NCBI GenBank assembly: GCA_021845865.1
Contig: JAJZVC010000006.1
Location: 1-64,000, forward strand
Length of the DNA stretch: 64,000 bases
DNA from: Pseudomonadota bacterium
GTDB taxonomy: Bacteria > Pseudomonadota > Gammaproteobacteria > Burkholderiales > UBA9220
Direction: 5' to 3'
Positions 9,740-19,847 of the stretch are shown here, one piece after another (within the stretch, counting starts at the first letter, position 1; each line of letters starts with the position of its first letter). Under the pieces are notes generated by a model. It was not told the origin of the DNA and did not search any database. It saw only the letters and a program-made list of their open reading frames with translations. The translations under genes and the position numbers were made by a program.

Positions 9740-11443
9740 ATGGAAATAACGGGTGCTGAGATAGTTGTGCGCTGCCTGCAGGAAGAAGGAGTCGAGGTTG
9801 TTTTCGGCTACCCTGGCGGCGCGGTGCTGAACATCTACGACGAGATCTACAAGCAGGACAAATTCCAGCACGTGCTGGTGCGCCATGAGCAAGGCGCCGT
9901 CCACGCGGCCGACGGCTACGCCCGCGCCTCCGGCCGCGTGGGCGTGGCCCTGGTAACCTCCGGCCCCGGCGCCACCAACGCGGTCACCGGCATCGCCACC
10001 GCCTACATGGATTCCATCCCCATGGTCGTCATCACCGGCCAGGTGCCCACCGCCGCCATCGGCCTCGACGCCTTCCAGGAAGTGGATACCGTCGGCATCA
10101 CCCGCCCCTGCGTGAAGCACAATTTTCTGGTGAGCGACGTCAAAGACCTCGCCACCACCATCAAGAAGGCGTTCTACATTGCCGCCAGCGGCCGGCCCGG
10201 CCCGGTGGTGGTGGACATCCCCAAGGACGTGACCATCAACAAGGCCGACTTCGACTACCCGGCCCAGGTCAGCATGCGCTCCTACAACCCGGTGACCAAG
10301 GGGCACACCGGCCAGATCAAGCGCGCCGTGCAGATGATACTCGGCGCCAAGCGCCCGATGATCTACACCGGCGGGGGCGTCATCCTGAGCAACGCCGCCG
10401 AAGCCCTGACCGGCCTGGTGAAGCTCCTGGGCTTCCCCTGCACCAGCACCCTGATGGGCCTGGGCGGCTATCCCGCCAACGACTCCCAGTTCCTCGGCAT
10501 GCTAGGCATGCACGGTACTTTCGAAGCCAACATGGCGGTGCAGCACAGCGACGTGCTGATCGCCATCGGCGCCCGCTTCGACGACCGGGTGATCGGCAAC
10601 CCGGAGCACTTCTTCCAGGAAGACCGCAAGATCATCCACATCGACATCGACCCCGCTTCCATCGCCAAGCGGGTCAAGGTGGACGTGCCCATCGTCGGCA
10701 ACGTCCACGACGTGCTGGAGGAAATGGTCAAGCTGATCCAGGCCAGCCACGAGAAGCCCGACGCCAACGCCCTCAAGACCTGGTGGACCCAGATCGAGCT
10801 GTGGCGCTCCCGCGACTGCCTCAAGTACGACCGGGACGCCGAATTCATCAAGCCCCAGTTCGTGCTGGAGAAGCTCTACGAAATCACCGACGGCAACGCC
10901 TATGTCTCCTCCGACGTGGGTCAGCACCAGATGTGGGCCGCCCAGTTCTACAAATTCGACAAGCCCCGCCGCTGGATCAACTCCGGCGGCCTCGGCACCA
11001 TGGGCTTCGGCCTGCCGGCGGCCATGGGCGCCCAATTCATCGACCGCGACGCAACCGTGGCGTGCGTCACCGGCGAGGGCAGCATCCAGATGAACATCCA
11101 GGAACTGGCCACCTGCAAGCAGTACAACCTGCCCCTCAAGATCATCCTCCTCAACAACGGCTATCTCGGCATGGTGCGCCAGTGGCAGGAGTTCTTCTAC
11201 GGCAACCGCTACTCCGAGTCCACCATGGAGTTCCTGCCGGATTTCGTCAAACTGGCGGAGAGCTACGGCCACGTGGGCATGCGCATCGACAAGCCGGGCG
11301 ACGTGGAGGCGGCGCTGAAGCAGGCCTTCAGCCCGGAGATGAAGGACCGCCTGGTGTTCATGGACTTCCGCACCGACCCCACGGAAAACGTCTACCCCAT
11401 GGTCCCGAGCGGCAAGGGACTGTCTGAGATGCTGCTGGTTTAA
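9740..11443 (+). CDS. ilvB: Acetolactate synthase large subunit
   Basis: Thiamine-diphosphate enzyme that condenses pyruvate to acetolactate, or with 2-ketobutyrate to acetohydroxybutyrate, in valine, leucine and isoleucine synthesis. From the ATG at 9740 (start MEITGAEIVVRCL) it has 567 residues. It shows FGYPGGAVLNIYDE, the catalytic-Glu segment RHEQGAVHAADGYAR, the FAD-contacting middle domain, and the ThDP motif GEGSIQMNIQELAT followed by NNGYLGMVRQW. An in-frame upstream ATG at 9638 would add 34 residues of atypical sequence and is not preferred. First gene of ilvBNC. Confidence 0.97.
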   Translation: MEITGAEIVVRCLQEEGVEVVFGYPGGAVLNIYDEIYKQDKFQHVLVRHEQGAVHAADGYARASGRVGVALVTSGPGATNAVTGIATAYMDSIPMVVITGQVPTAAIGLDAFQEVDTVGITRPCVKHNFLVSDVKDLATTIKKAFYIAASGRPGPVVVDIPKDVTINKADFDYPAQVSMRSYNPVTKGHTGQIKRAVQMILGAKRPMIYTGGGVILSNAAEALTGLVKLLGFPCTSTLMGLGGYPANDSQFLGMLGMHGTFEANMAVQHSDVLIAIGARFDDRVIGNPEHFFQEDRKIIHIDIDPASIAKRVKVDVPIVGNVHDVLEEMVKLIQASHEKPDANALKTWWTQIELWRSRDCLKYDRDAEFIKPQFVLEKLYEITDGNAYVSSDVGQHQMWAAQFYKFDKPRRWINSGGLGTMGFGLPAAMGAQFIDRDATVACVTGEGSIQMNIQELATCKQYNLPLKIILLNNGYLGMVRQWQEFFYGNRYSESTMEFLPDFVKLAESYGHVGMRIDKPGDVEAALKQAFSPEMKDRLVFMDFRTDPTENVYPMVPSGKGLSEMLLV

Positions 11444-11445
11444 TC

Positions 11446-13000
<1,555 letters not shown>

Positions 13001-13009
13001 GATCGGTGA

Positions 13010-13059
13010 GGCGTGAGGCGAAAAGAGCGAGGCGCCCCCTCGCTCCCCCGCCTCACGCC
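13010..13059. repeat. Nested inverted repeat between ilvC and psd
   Basis: A perfect 11-bp inverted repeat (GGCGTGAGGCG at 13010-13020 and CGCCTCACGCC at 13049-13059) encloses a second stem (GAGCGAGG/CCTCGCTC). It lies 9 bases past the ilvC stop and ends 27 bases before psd. There is no T-run, so it is not a classical intrinsic terminator. It could stabilise the ilv mRNA 3' end or lower read-through into psd. Confidence 0.6.
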
Positions 13060-13086
13060 TAACCCATCCCCCCTCACCCAACACCT

Positions 13087-13752
13087 ATGTGCATCGGCGT
13101 GGCTCCTCCCAAACAAAACTATCCCCATCCCCTCATCGCCCGCGAGGGCTGGCCTTTCCTGACCATCGCCGTTGTGGCCGCGTTGCTGGCAACCTTTTTG
13201 GTTGGCGGCGCCTGGGCTTCGCCCCTGTGGATCATCGCCCTGTTCGTCCTGCAGTTCTTCCGCGATCCGGCGCGCAAGGTGCCCCAGGGTGAGAATCTGG
13301 TCATCGCCCCGGCCGACGGACGCATCGTGGCGGTGGAAAAAACCCGGGATGTTTATCGCGAGCGCGATGCCCTCAAGGTGAGCGTCTTCATGAACGTCTT
13401 CAACGTCCACTCCAACCGCAGCCCGGTGGACGGCGAAGTGACCGGCGTGCAGTATTTCCCCGGCAAGTTCGTCAACGCCGACCTAGACAAGGCCTCGCTG
13501 GAGAACGAACGCAACGCGGTGCTGATGACGACCGCCAGCGGCAGGGAAATCACCGCCGTGCAGGTGGCCGGCCTCATCGCCCGCCGTATCCTCTGCTACG
13601 TGAAAGCCGGGGACAAGCTGCATACCGGCCAACGCTATGGTTTCATTCGTTTTGGCTCCCGCGTGGACGTCTATCTTCCCTTGGACGCGCATGTACGCGT
13701 AAGCATCGGCGACAAGACGCGGGCCGGCGAAACGGTTCTTGCCGAACTCTAG
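13087..13752 (+). CDS. psd: Phosphatidylserine decarboxylase proenzyme (short type)
   Basis: Pyruvoyl enzyme that converts phosphatidylserine to phosphatidylethanolamine at the inner membrane. The 221-residue protein has the PSD-A layout: [12 protein letters not shown] start, two hydrophobic helices (about 25-55), [28 protein letters not shown], and the self-cleavage site RFGSR, where Ser191 would become the pyruvoyl group. The downstream pssA makes its substrate. The first few residues (MCIGVAPPK) are unusual, and a start at the nearby GTG is possible. Confidence 0.93.
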   Translation: MCIGVAPPKQNYPHPLIAREGWPFLTIAVVAALLATFLVGGAWASPLWIIALFVLQFFRDPARKVPQGENLVIAPADGRIVAVEKTRDVYRERDALKVSVFMNVFNVHSNRSPVDGEVTGVQYFPGKFVNADLDKASLENERNAVLMTTASGREITAVQVAGLIARRILCYVKAGDKLHTGQRYGFIRFGSRVDVYLPLDAHVRVSIGDKTRAGETVLAEL

Positions 13753-13821
13753 ACATCCCGCCCCGGCGGGGGGAGAATTGGCCGTAATGCGCCGTTAACC
13801 TACAAAGCCGACAATTACCGG

Positions 13822-14601
13822 ATGCACCCCATACACAAGCCCATTCTCGCGCCCCAAATCCGTAAACGGGGCATTTACCTTCTCCCCAACCTGTTCACCA
13901 CCGCCGCCCTCTTCGCCGGCTTCTACGCCATCGTGATGGCCATGAGCGGGCGCTACGAGCACTCCGCCGTCGCCATCTTCATCGCCATGGTCATGGACGG
14001 CCTGGATGGCCGGGTGGCTCGCCTCACTCACACCCAGAGCGCCTTTGGCGCCGAATACGACAGTCTGTCGGACATGGTGTCCTTCGGCGTCGCCCCCGCC
14101 TTGGTGGTCTATGTCTGGGCGCTGAAAGGCATGGGCAAGCTGGGATGGATTGCGGCTTTCGTCTATTGCGTCGGGGCCGCCCTCCGCCTAGCCCGCTTCA
14201 ACACCCAACTGGAGGTCCAAGACAAGCGCTGGTTCCAGGGCCTACCCAGCCCCGCCGCCGCCGCGCTGATGGCCGGCTTGGTGTGGGTGATGTTCGACTT
14301 GCAAATCAAGGGGGAAGACATCAAGTGGTTCGCCTGGGCCCTGACCCTGTTCTCCGGCATCACCATGGTGAGCAATATCCGATTCTACAGTTTCAAGGAT
14401 ATCAACCTGCGCAAGAGCATCCCCTTCGTATTCCTGCTGCTGATCGTCGTGGGGATTATCCTGATTTCATCCTACCCGCCCGGCGTCCTGTTCGGGCTAT
14501 TTATCGCCTACGCCCTCTCGGGCTACGGCATGGCCCTGTGGGAACTGCGCAAGACGCGCAGGAAAGCGGCACGCGTTTCGACCGATGCGCAGAATCCATA
14601 G
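13822..14601 (+). CDS. pssA: CDP-diacylglycerol-serine O-phosphatidyltransferase
   Basis: Inner-membrane CDP-alcohol phosphatidyltransferase making phosphatidylserine, the substrate of Psd. The 259-residue protein carries the family motif as DGRVARLTHTQSAFGAEYD followed by SLSD, that is DGxxAR..G..D..D with its metal-binding aspartates, and about seven hydrophobic helices. It follows psd by 69 bases and ends at the terminator immediately before the mobile island; in relatives leuA often follows, so the island may have separated it from its neighbours. Confidence 0.95.
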   Translation: MHPIHKPILAPQIRKRGIYLLPNLFTTAALFAGFYAIVMAMSGRYEHSAVAIFIAMVMDGLDGRVARLTHTQSAFGAEYDSLSDMVSFGVAPALVVYVWALKGMGKLGWIAAFVYCVGAALRLARFNTQLEVQDKRWFQGLPSPAAAALMAGLVWVMFDLQIKGEDIKWFAWALTLFSGITMVSNIRFYSFKDINLRKSIPFVFLLLIVVGIILISSYPPGVLFGLFIAYALSGYGMALWELRKTRRKAARVSTDAQNP

Positions 14602-14610
14602 ACAAAAAAG

Positions 14611-14640
14611 CAAAAGGCCCGGAAAACCGGGCCTTTTGTC
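14611..14640. terminator. Bidirectional intrinsic terminator
   Basis: A 12-bp perfect stem (CAAAAGGCCCGG / CCGGGCCTTTTG) with an AAAA loop lies 9 bases past the pssA stop. Reading plus it ends pssA. Reading minus it lies just downstream of the displaced 3' end of tRNA-Val and was presumably its original terminator before the island inserted. Confidence 0.85.
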
Positions 14641-14642
14641 GT

Positions 14643-14691
14643 CTGGTGGGTGATACAGGGATTGAACCTGTGACCCCTGCCGTGTGAAGGC
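14643..14691 (-). repeat. attL: displaced 3' end of tRNA-Val
   Basis: These 49 bases match 35889-35937 with a single difference (A at 14653, G at 35899); 38 bases are perfect. Reading minus they equal the tRNA-Val anticodon arm to the CCA end. After 14691 the sequence departs from the tRNA. This is the typical scar of a tyrosine integrase using a tRNA 3' half. Confidence 0.9.
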
Positions 14692-14728
14692 TAATTAAAA
14701 CCCATCATTCTTGCGGTTTTTAGAATTA

Positions 14729-14748
14729 TTGGGTACATTTTTGGGTAC
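14729..14748 (+). promoter_or_regulatory. Left-end integrase arm-type sites
   Basis: Two TTGGGTAC copies (14729-14736 and 14741-14748) lie 12 bases apart, 37 bases inside attL and just before the integrase gene. The same motif is iterated inside the right end at 35776-35814. Paired iterated motifs at both ends of a tyrosine-integrase element are the expected layout of arm-type sites; the role is inference. Confidence 0.5.
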
Positions 14749-14774
14749 ACGGCCCCAAAAAAGGACCCTCTCCC

Positions 14775-15794
14775 ATGGCTACCATCATCGAACGCGGCCC
14801 CCTTCAATACCAAGTCAAAATCCGTCGCCGGGGCCAGCCCCTCATCTCCAAAACCTTTACCACGAAAACCGCCGCACAGGTCTGGGCTCGCGCCCAGGAA
14901 GCGGAAATGGACAAGGGGGTTTTCATCGACCGTCGGGAGGCCGAGAAAAATACCCTTGGCGAAGTCCTGGAGCGGTATAGGGATGAGGTGACACCGGAAA
15001 AGAAAGGGGCGGCCATTGAAAAGGTGCGGATCGGCGCCTTGCTCCGGGACCCACTAGCCAAGATGAAAATGGCGGCGTTGTCAGGGAAGGACATTGCGAC
15101 TTGGCGTGATCGGCGGCTGAAGGTGGACAAGGTGACCGGCTCCACGGTCAATCGGGAGCTAAATATCCTCTCCGCTGTCATCAACCACGCAAGGAAAGAA
15201 TGGGGTATCCACCTGGACAACCCCGTGGCCATGATCCGCCGTCCCCCGAATGAGAAGGCCAGGGAGCGGCGACTGGAAGCAGGCGAAGAGGAAAAGCTCC
15301 TCTCCGCCCTGGAGGGTGGCAGGCGTACTGACGGAACGCTGGGACCAGGCACGCGCAATCCCTGGATCAAGCCCTTGGTCCTGCTCGCCCTTGAAACCGC
15401 CATGAGGCGTGGGGAGTTGCTAGCGCTCCGGTGGGAGGAAGTGGACACCAAGCGCCGGGTGGCCAGGATACTGGACAGCAAGAACGGCGAACCTCGCTCC
15501 ATCCCCCTCTCCAGTCGCGCTATAGCGGTTCTGGACGCGCTCCCGCGTTCAATTGACGGCCGAGTGCTCCCAACGACTGAAGATGCCGTTAAAAAGGCGT
15601 TTAGCCGTGCCTGTGAGGCTGCCGGGTTAGAAGACTTGCACTTCCACGACCTGCGTCATGAGGCTACGAGCCGCCTAGCCGAGAAGCTGCCCAACGTCAT
15701 TGAGTTGGCAGCAGTCACGGGGCACAAGGACTTAAGGATGCTGAAACGGTATTACCACCCCCGTGCCGAAGACTTGGCGCGGAAGCTCGGATAG
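14775..15794 (+). CDS. int: Tyrosine recombinase / phage-type integrase
   Basis: A 339-residue integrase adjacent to attL. It has an N-terminal arm-binding segment (ATIIERGPLQYQVKIRRRG), a SAM-like core-binding domain (about 60-160) and a C-terminal catalytic domain. Catalytic residues visible are Arg in TAMRRGELLALRWEEV, the HxxR box in LHFHDLRHEATSRL, His in VTGHKD and the nucleophilic Tyr in LKRYYHP. In the family it cuts and rejoins att sites to integrate or excise the element. It matches site-specific tRNA integrases rather than XerC/D. Confidence 0.95.
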   Translation: MATIIERGPLQYQVKIRRRGQPLISKTFTTKTAAQVWARAQEAEMDKGVFIDRREAEKNTLGEVLERYRDEVTPEKKGAAIEKVRIGALLRDPLAKMKMAALSGKDIATWRDRRLKVDKVTGSTVNRELNILSAVINHARKEWGIHLDNPVAMIRRPPNEKARERRLEAGEEEKLLSALEGGRRTDGTLGPGTRNPWIKPLVLLALETAMRRGELLALRWEEVDTKRRVARILDSKNGEPRSIPLSSRAIAVLDALPRSIDGRVLPTTEDAVKKAFSRACEAAGLEDLHFHDLRHEATSRLAEKLPNVIELAAVTGHKDLRMLKRYYHPRAEDLARKLG

Positions 15795-15817
15795 GACTAT
15801 ACTATCAGCCGGGAGAT

Positions 15818-16168
15818 ATGTTTATGCCTAATGATGATGGCTGGGAGTACCTCCTAAGCCTTGATGGGATGACCCTCGTCATTGATGACCATTTAGGGCT
15901 GTGGGTTAAATTCGTAGCGCACCAGGTGCCCCAATCCCCGGCCATTCCCCACGGCGTGGACTACTCAATTACGCTGCACAACCGCACCGGCAAACGCCTG
16001 CTTGGATTTGACAATGCCCATGCAGTAGCCAAGCGAAAAGAACTCGATCACTGGCACCGGCATGGTGACGACCCTGGCCGGGCCTATGAGTTTGAAACAC
16101 CCAATCAACTTCTGGCGGATTTCTGGAAAGAAGTTGACCGCATCGTCAAGGAGCACCTCGATGAATAA
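15818..16168 (+). CDS. tumE: TumE-type toxin (DUF6516)
   Basis: A 116-residue protein whose C-terminal half (GKRLLGFDNAHAVAKRKE, then HWHRHGDDPGRAYEF and LLADFWKEVDRIV) matches the TumE toxin family of type II toxin-antitoxin systems. Its stop overlaps the ATG of an HTH-containing partner by 8 bases, the standard toxin-first TumE-TumA order. In the island it would act as a stability module. The molecular target is not apparent from sequence. Confidence 0.75.
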   Translation: MFMPNDDGWEYLLSLDGMTLVIDDHLGLWVKFVAHQVPQSPAIPHGVDYSITLHNRTGKRLLGFDNAHAVAKRKELDHWHRHGDDPGRAYEFETPNQLLADFWKEVDRIVKEHLDE

Positions 16169-16538
16169 GCTGAATATCGGAATCGCCTCCTACGAGGAAA
16201 TGAAGCAGTGGACGCTGGATGTCGCGACGGGCCGCATCAAGCCCGATCCCAACGGTCCCAAGTTGTGGTTCACGTCACTTAAAGCTGCGGCCAACCTCTT
16301 TACGGAAGAAAACCGGCAATTGCTGAAAGTCATTGCCGACCAGCACCCCCAATCTATTGCCGAACTGGAAAAGTTAACCCATCGGAAAGCCTCGAACCTT
16401 TCCAGGACGCTGAAAAAGCTAGAGCAGTATGGGCTTGTCCGTTTGGTTGAAGCTGAAGAAGGGCGCACCCGAGGAAAGCGGCCGGTACGCCCCGAGTTGT
16501 TGGTGGACTCTGTAAACGTGTCGCTCTCTCTGCTTTAG
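16161..16538 (+). CDS. tumA: TumA-type antitoxin, winged-HTH protein
   Basis: From the ATG at 16161 this is a 125-residue protein. The N-terminal half (IGIASYEEMKQWTLDVATGR, then KLWFTSLKAAANLF) is the antitoxin-type segment. Residues about 60-110 form a winged helix-turn-helix (IAELEKLTHRKASNLSRTLK, then LEQYGLVRL) like the HVO_A0114/MarR-like antitoxins paired with DUF6516 toxins. It presumably neutralises TumE and represses the pair. A longer in-frame reading from 16062 overlaps the toxin and is not supported. Confidence 0.75.
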   Translation: MNKLNIGIASYEEMKQWTLDVATGRIKPDPNGPKLWFTSLKAAANLFTEENRQLLKVIADQHPQSIAELEKLTHRKASNLSRTLKKLEQYGLVRLVEAEEGRTRGKRPVRPELLVDSVNVSLSLL

Positions 16539-16600
16539 CCAGGGATTGCGTATCATGATGAACCGCCGCAGCACGATCTAGCTGAGGGAACTGGAGCCTA

Positions 16601-17581
16601 ATGAAATTTGCCTATGAAGATCTGAGTGACGGCCAGTTCGAAAACCTTATCGTGTTTTTGTGCCAGCGTCTGCTTGGGGCCTCGGTACAGGGGTTCGCAA
16701 AAGGACCGGATGGTGGACGCGACGCGAAATTCGTAGGCACGGCAGAATTGCACCCCAGCAAGGCTGCGCCGTGGGTCGGCACGACAATCGTTCAGGCCAA
16801 GCACACCTACGGCTACAACCGTAACTTTTCTGAATCAGACTTTTTCAGCACATCTGCTGCGAATACTGTATTGGGGAAGGAGATTCCCCGCATTAGAAAT
16901 TTGCGCGATGCCAAGCAACTCGATCACTACATGCTGTTCGCCAACCGGCGCTTGGCCGGCAACGCCGAAACGGAGATACGCAACCACATCGCCTCGCAGT
17001 GCGGCATCCCTGCATCGTCGATCTACCTCTGTGGCCTTGAACAACTGGAGATTTGGTTGAAGCGTTTCCCGGAGGTTGCGAGGGAAGCAGACCTTGATCC
17101 GGTCGATTCGCCGCTGAATGTCAGCCCAGACGACCTAGCCGAAGTTGTGCAAGCACTGGCTAGGCAGAAAGAGGGTATGGTGGCACTGCTCGACGATCCA
17201 CCAACTGCTCGCGTAACCTACGAACAGAAGAATGCACTCAACAACATGAGCGCCGATTACGCCAAGGCGCAGCGGCGGAAGTACCTAAAGGAGACCGCTC
17301 AGATTCGAGCCTTCTTAGCTGCGCCGGAAAACCTCGACTTGCTGCGCATGTACGAATCGGTGGTCGATGAGTTCCAACTCAAGATCATCGCCAAACGCAA
17401 GGACTACCAGACATTCGACGAGGTCATGGAATATCTGGTGGACTTACTGTTTAACCGCGATCCTGTCTTGCGCCAGCACGCCCACAAGCGCTTGACGCGC
17501 GCCATGTTGTTCTACATGTACTGGAACTGCGATATCGGGGAGGTGGAGGATGCTTCGGCCGACCAAGCACTCTCATCCTGA
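16601..17581 (+). CDS. ABC-three-component system effector with restriction-endonuclease-like domain
   Basis: A 326-residue protein starting MKFAYEDLSDGQFENLIVFL. Its first 110 residues carry a PD-(D/E)xK-like nuclease pattern: ASVQGFAKGPDGGRDAKFVG supplies the Asp and TTIVQAKHTY the Q-x-K element. The C-terminal half is helical with no motif I recognise. The next two genes overlap it by 32 and 14 bases and encode a small middle component and an SMC-like DUF2326 ATPase, the arrangement of predicted ABC-three-component (ABC-3C) conflict systems. It is the likely DNA-cleaving effector; that role is inferred. Confidence 0.7.
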   Translation: MKFAYEDLSDGQFENLIVFLCQRLLGASVQGFAKGPDGGRDAKFVGTAELHPSKAAPWVGTTIVQAKHTYGYNRNFSESDFFSTSAANTVLGKEIPRIRNLRDAKQLDHYMLFANRRLAGNAETEIRNHIASQCGIPASSIYLCGLEQLEIWLKRFPEVAREADLDPVDSPLNVSPDDLAEVVQALARQKEGMVALLDDPPTARVTYEQKNALNNMSADYAKAQRRKYLKETAQIRAFLAAPENLDLLRMYESVVDEFQLKIIAKRKDYQTFDEVMEYLVDLLFNRDPVLRQHAHKRLTRAMLFYMYWNCDIGEVEDASADQALSS

Positions 17582-17798
17582 TCGCACGGTTATCAACGTT
17601 TCATTGTTGCTGCTGGCTCGTCTGAAGGCCCGCCGCGTGGATGAGTACGATGTGCTACGCAAGTTTGCGAAGAAAAGCGTAGTCGGTGGCGATGTATTGT
17701 TCCTGCCAGCGCTGAACTTCCTGTATCTCATGGGCCTGATCGAATATCGCCCCAAAACTGACGCCGTGGAATACGTGGGGCCAAATGAAGCTATCTAG
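17550..17798 (+). CDS. ABC-three-component system middle component
   Basis: An 82-residue protein (MLRPTKHSHPDRTVINVSLL start) with a predicted winged-helix fold ending FLYLMGLIEYRPKTDAVEY. The opening 'LRPTKH...' and length fit the middle component type 6 of ABC-3C systems, which is thought to link the effector to the ATPase. It overlaps the effector gene by 32 bases and the ATPase gene by 14, so expression of the three should be coupled. Confidence 0.7.
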   Translation: MLRPTKHSHPDRTVINVSLLLLARLKARRVDEYDVLRKFAKKSVVGGDVLFLPALNFLYLMGLIEYRPKTDAVEYVGPNEAI

Positions 17799-19587
17799 AC
17801 TTTATTCCAACAAGCCCGATTTATTTGAGCCCGTGGAGTTCGTCTCCGGTCTGAACGTAGTTATGGCTGAAATTCGCTTGCCTGAAAACCGAAACAAGGA
17901 TACCCACAACCTTGGCAAGACCACGCTTGGGCGATTACTCGACTTCGGCTTTCTCGCTAAGCGTGATCCAAAGTTCTTCCTTTTTAAGCACGAAGAACTA
18001 TTCCAAGGCTTTATCTTCTTCCTTGAAATCGAGTTGGAAGACGCTTCGTTCGTGACGATTCGGCGCGGTGTGTCAGAAGCCACGAAAATCAGCTTCAAGC
18101 GTCATGAAGCCGGACACCAAGACTTATCAGGGCTTCCGCTAGCCGAGTGGGATCATCAGGACATGCCCTTTGAACGGGCGCGTGATCTGTTGGACGGTTT
18201 GCTTGACTGGCGTGCGCTAAAGCCTTGGGCGTTTCGCAAAGGCTTGGGCTACCTGCTGCGTTCCCAGGATGATTTTCGCGACGTATTTCATCTGCGCAAA
18301 TTTGCGGCCGCGCATTCGGACTGGAAACCTTTCCTGGCCCACGTCCTTGGCTTTGACGCTCGAATCGTGGCACAGCACTACGAAAAGGAAGAGCAGTTAG
18401 CGGAGAAGCAGTCCACCGCACAGACCATCAAGAGCGAATTGGGCGGGTCCATTGAGGACATCAGCAAGATAGAAGGTATTCTGTTGCTCAAGCAGAAAGA
18501 GGCCGAGAAGAAACAGAAGCTGCTCGACGCTTTCGACTTTCGCGCTCAGGACAAAGACAACACCAAGCAGTTGGTTGATGAAATAGACGAACGCATTGCA
18601 TCCCTCAATGCCGAGCGTTACTCGCTTAACCAGAACAAGAAGAAGATTATTGCCTCACTGGAAGAAGACCAGATTCTCTTTAACCCTGACGAGGCCCAGC
18701 GCCTTTTCGATGAGGCAGGTGTCCTGTTCAAGGGGCAGATCAAGAAGGACTTTCAGCAGTTGATTGCATTCAATCGGGCGATCACTAACGAGCGCCGGGG
18801 CTATCTACAGGAAGAGCGCGCCGAGGTCGAAGTCGAACTCAAACGCATCAATGCAGAACTGAATGCGTTGGGCAAAAAGCGTTCGGACATGCTGTCGTTC
18901 TTGAGTGGCACGGACATCTTCGGCAAGTACAAACAGGTCTCGGACGAGATGGTGACACTGCGCGCCGACATCACTTCATTAGAGCGTCAGCGTGGTTTTC
19001 TGCATCGCCTGCAGGAGCTGCGAACCGAAATCAGGGCCTTGACTGAAGAGCGCGGACATTTACAGACGCAGATTGAAGCGGATGTCGAGAAGCATAACTC
19101 CGATCCAAACAGCTTGTTCTCTGCTATCCGCGTGTTCTTTAGCGAAATTGTCGAAGAAGTCATCGGCCGCAAAGCGCTACTAAGCGTATCGCCGAATCAA
19201 GCCGGGCACCTGGAGTTCAAGGCAGAAATTCTCGACGAATCAGGCAATGCGACCAGTGCGGACCTCGGGCATACGTATCGTAAACTACTGTGTATCGCCT
19301 TTGACTTAGCTGTACTGCGTGCGCACTTAGATGACAAATTCCCTCGTTTCGTCTATCACGACGGCGTATTCGAGTCACTAGATGATCGCAAGAAGAAGAA
19401 CCTCCTAGTCATCATTCGTCGGTATGCCGAGATGGGGCTGCAACCAATTGTCACGCTCATCGATTCTGACTTGCCAGTTCATACTCCCGATGATGCACCC
19501 GGGCCCGTGTTCTCGCCTGACGAGATTGTGATCATGTTGCACGATGAAGGAGAACAAGGCCGGCTCTTCAAGGTGCAAGCATGGTAA
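17785..19587 (+). CDS. DUF2326 SMC/RecN-like ATPase of an ABC-three-component system
   Basis: A 600-residue protein with an N-terminal ATPase half (Walker A HNLGKTTLGRLLDF, Lys45), a long central coiled coil (about residues 195-440, e.g. KQKEAEKKQKLLDAF and RAEVEVELKRINAEL), and a C-terminal half with a signature-like DLGHTYRKLLCIAFDLAVLR and Walker B-like FPRFVYHDGVFESLDD. This is the DUF2326 family, the ATPase of ABC-3C systems. It would sense invading or damaged DNA and drive the partner nuclease, by analogy only. Its A+T content is higher than in the chromosomal genes. Confidence 0.8.
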   Translation: MKLSRLYSNKPDLFEPVEFVSGLNVVMAEIRLPENRNKDTHNLGKTTLGRLLDFGFLAKRDPKFFLFKHEELFQGFIFFLEIELEDASFVTIRRGVSEATKISFKRHEAGHQDLSGLPLAEWDHQDMPFERARDLLDGLLDWRALKPWAFRKGLGYLLRSQDDFRDVFHLRKFAAAHSDWKPFLAHVLGFDARIVAQHYEKEEQLAEKQSTAQTIKSELGGSIEDISKIEGILLLKQKEAEKKQKLLDAFDFRAQDKDNTKQLVDEIDERIASLNAERYSLNQNKKKIIASLEEDQILFNPDEAQRLFDEAGVLFKGQIKKDFQQLIAFNRAITNERRGYLQEERAEVEVELKRINAELNALGKKRSDMLSFLSGTDIFGKYKQVSDEMVTLRADITSLERQRGFLHRLQELRTEIRALTEERGHLQTQIEADVEKHNSDPNSLFSAIRVFFSEIVEEVIGRKALLSVSPNQAGHLEFKAEILDESGNATSADLGHTYRKLLCIAFDLAVLRAHLDDKFPRFVYHDGVFESLDDRKKKNLLVIIRRYAEMGLQPIVTLIDSDLPVHTPDDAPGPVFSPDEIVIMLHDEGEQGRLFKVQAW

Positions 19588-19650
19588 CTGCGGAAATGAA
19601 AGCAACGCAGTCCGTCCTATCGCTTTCTCACTTAGAGTCCAAAGAATGAC

Positions 19651-19830
19651 ATGCAAAAGGAAATTGGAAAGCCAGTAGTGACCATTGAGCTGATTGGCAA
19701 ACCCGAATACAGATTGCGAGATCTGATTGAGGGCATTTCGGGAGAGAATCGTCACAGGGAAGTGGACTGGGCCACTCTTGTCGGGCGTGAGTGTGCTTGG
19801 CACGCAGAATCCCTGGATCAGCCCCTATAA
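19651..19830 (+). pseudogene. Probable remnant of a MazE/PemI-type antitoxin
   Basis: A 59-codon reading frame from ATG 19651 contains KPEYRLRDLIEGISGENRHR followed by EVDWATLVGRE, very like the C-terminal toxin-binding tail of PemI/ChpS/MazE antitoxins (RYSLDELLxxITPENxHxEVDxGxxVGxE). The AbrB-like DNA-binding N-terminus is absent, and the tail after VGRE is altered (CAWHAESLDQPL). No toxin follows. It is best read as a truncated gene left by an earlier toxin-antitoxin module. Confidence 0.5.
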
Positions 19831-19847
19831 GCTCCTCTCCCTGCCCG

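Noticed and set aside
19405..19803. A 132-codon minus-strand frame at the end of the DUF2326 gene
   Set aside because: It mostly lies antisense to the ATPase C-terminus and the antitoxin remnant; no ribosome site or recognisable domain.
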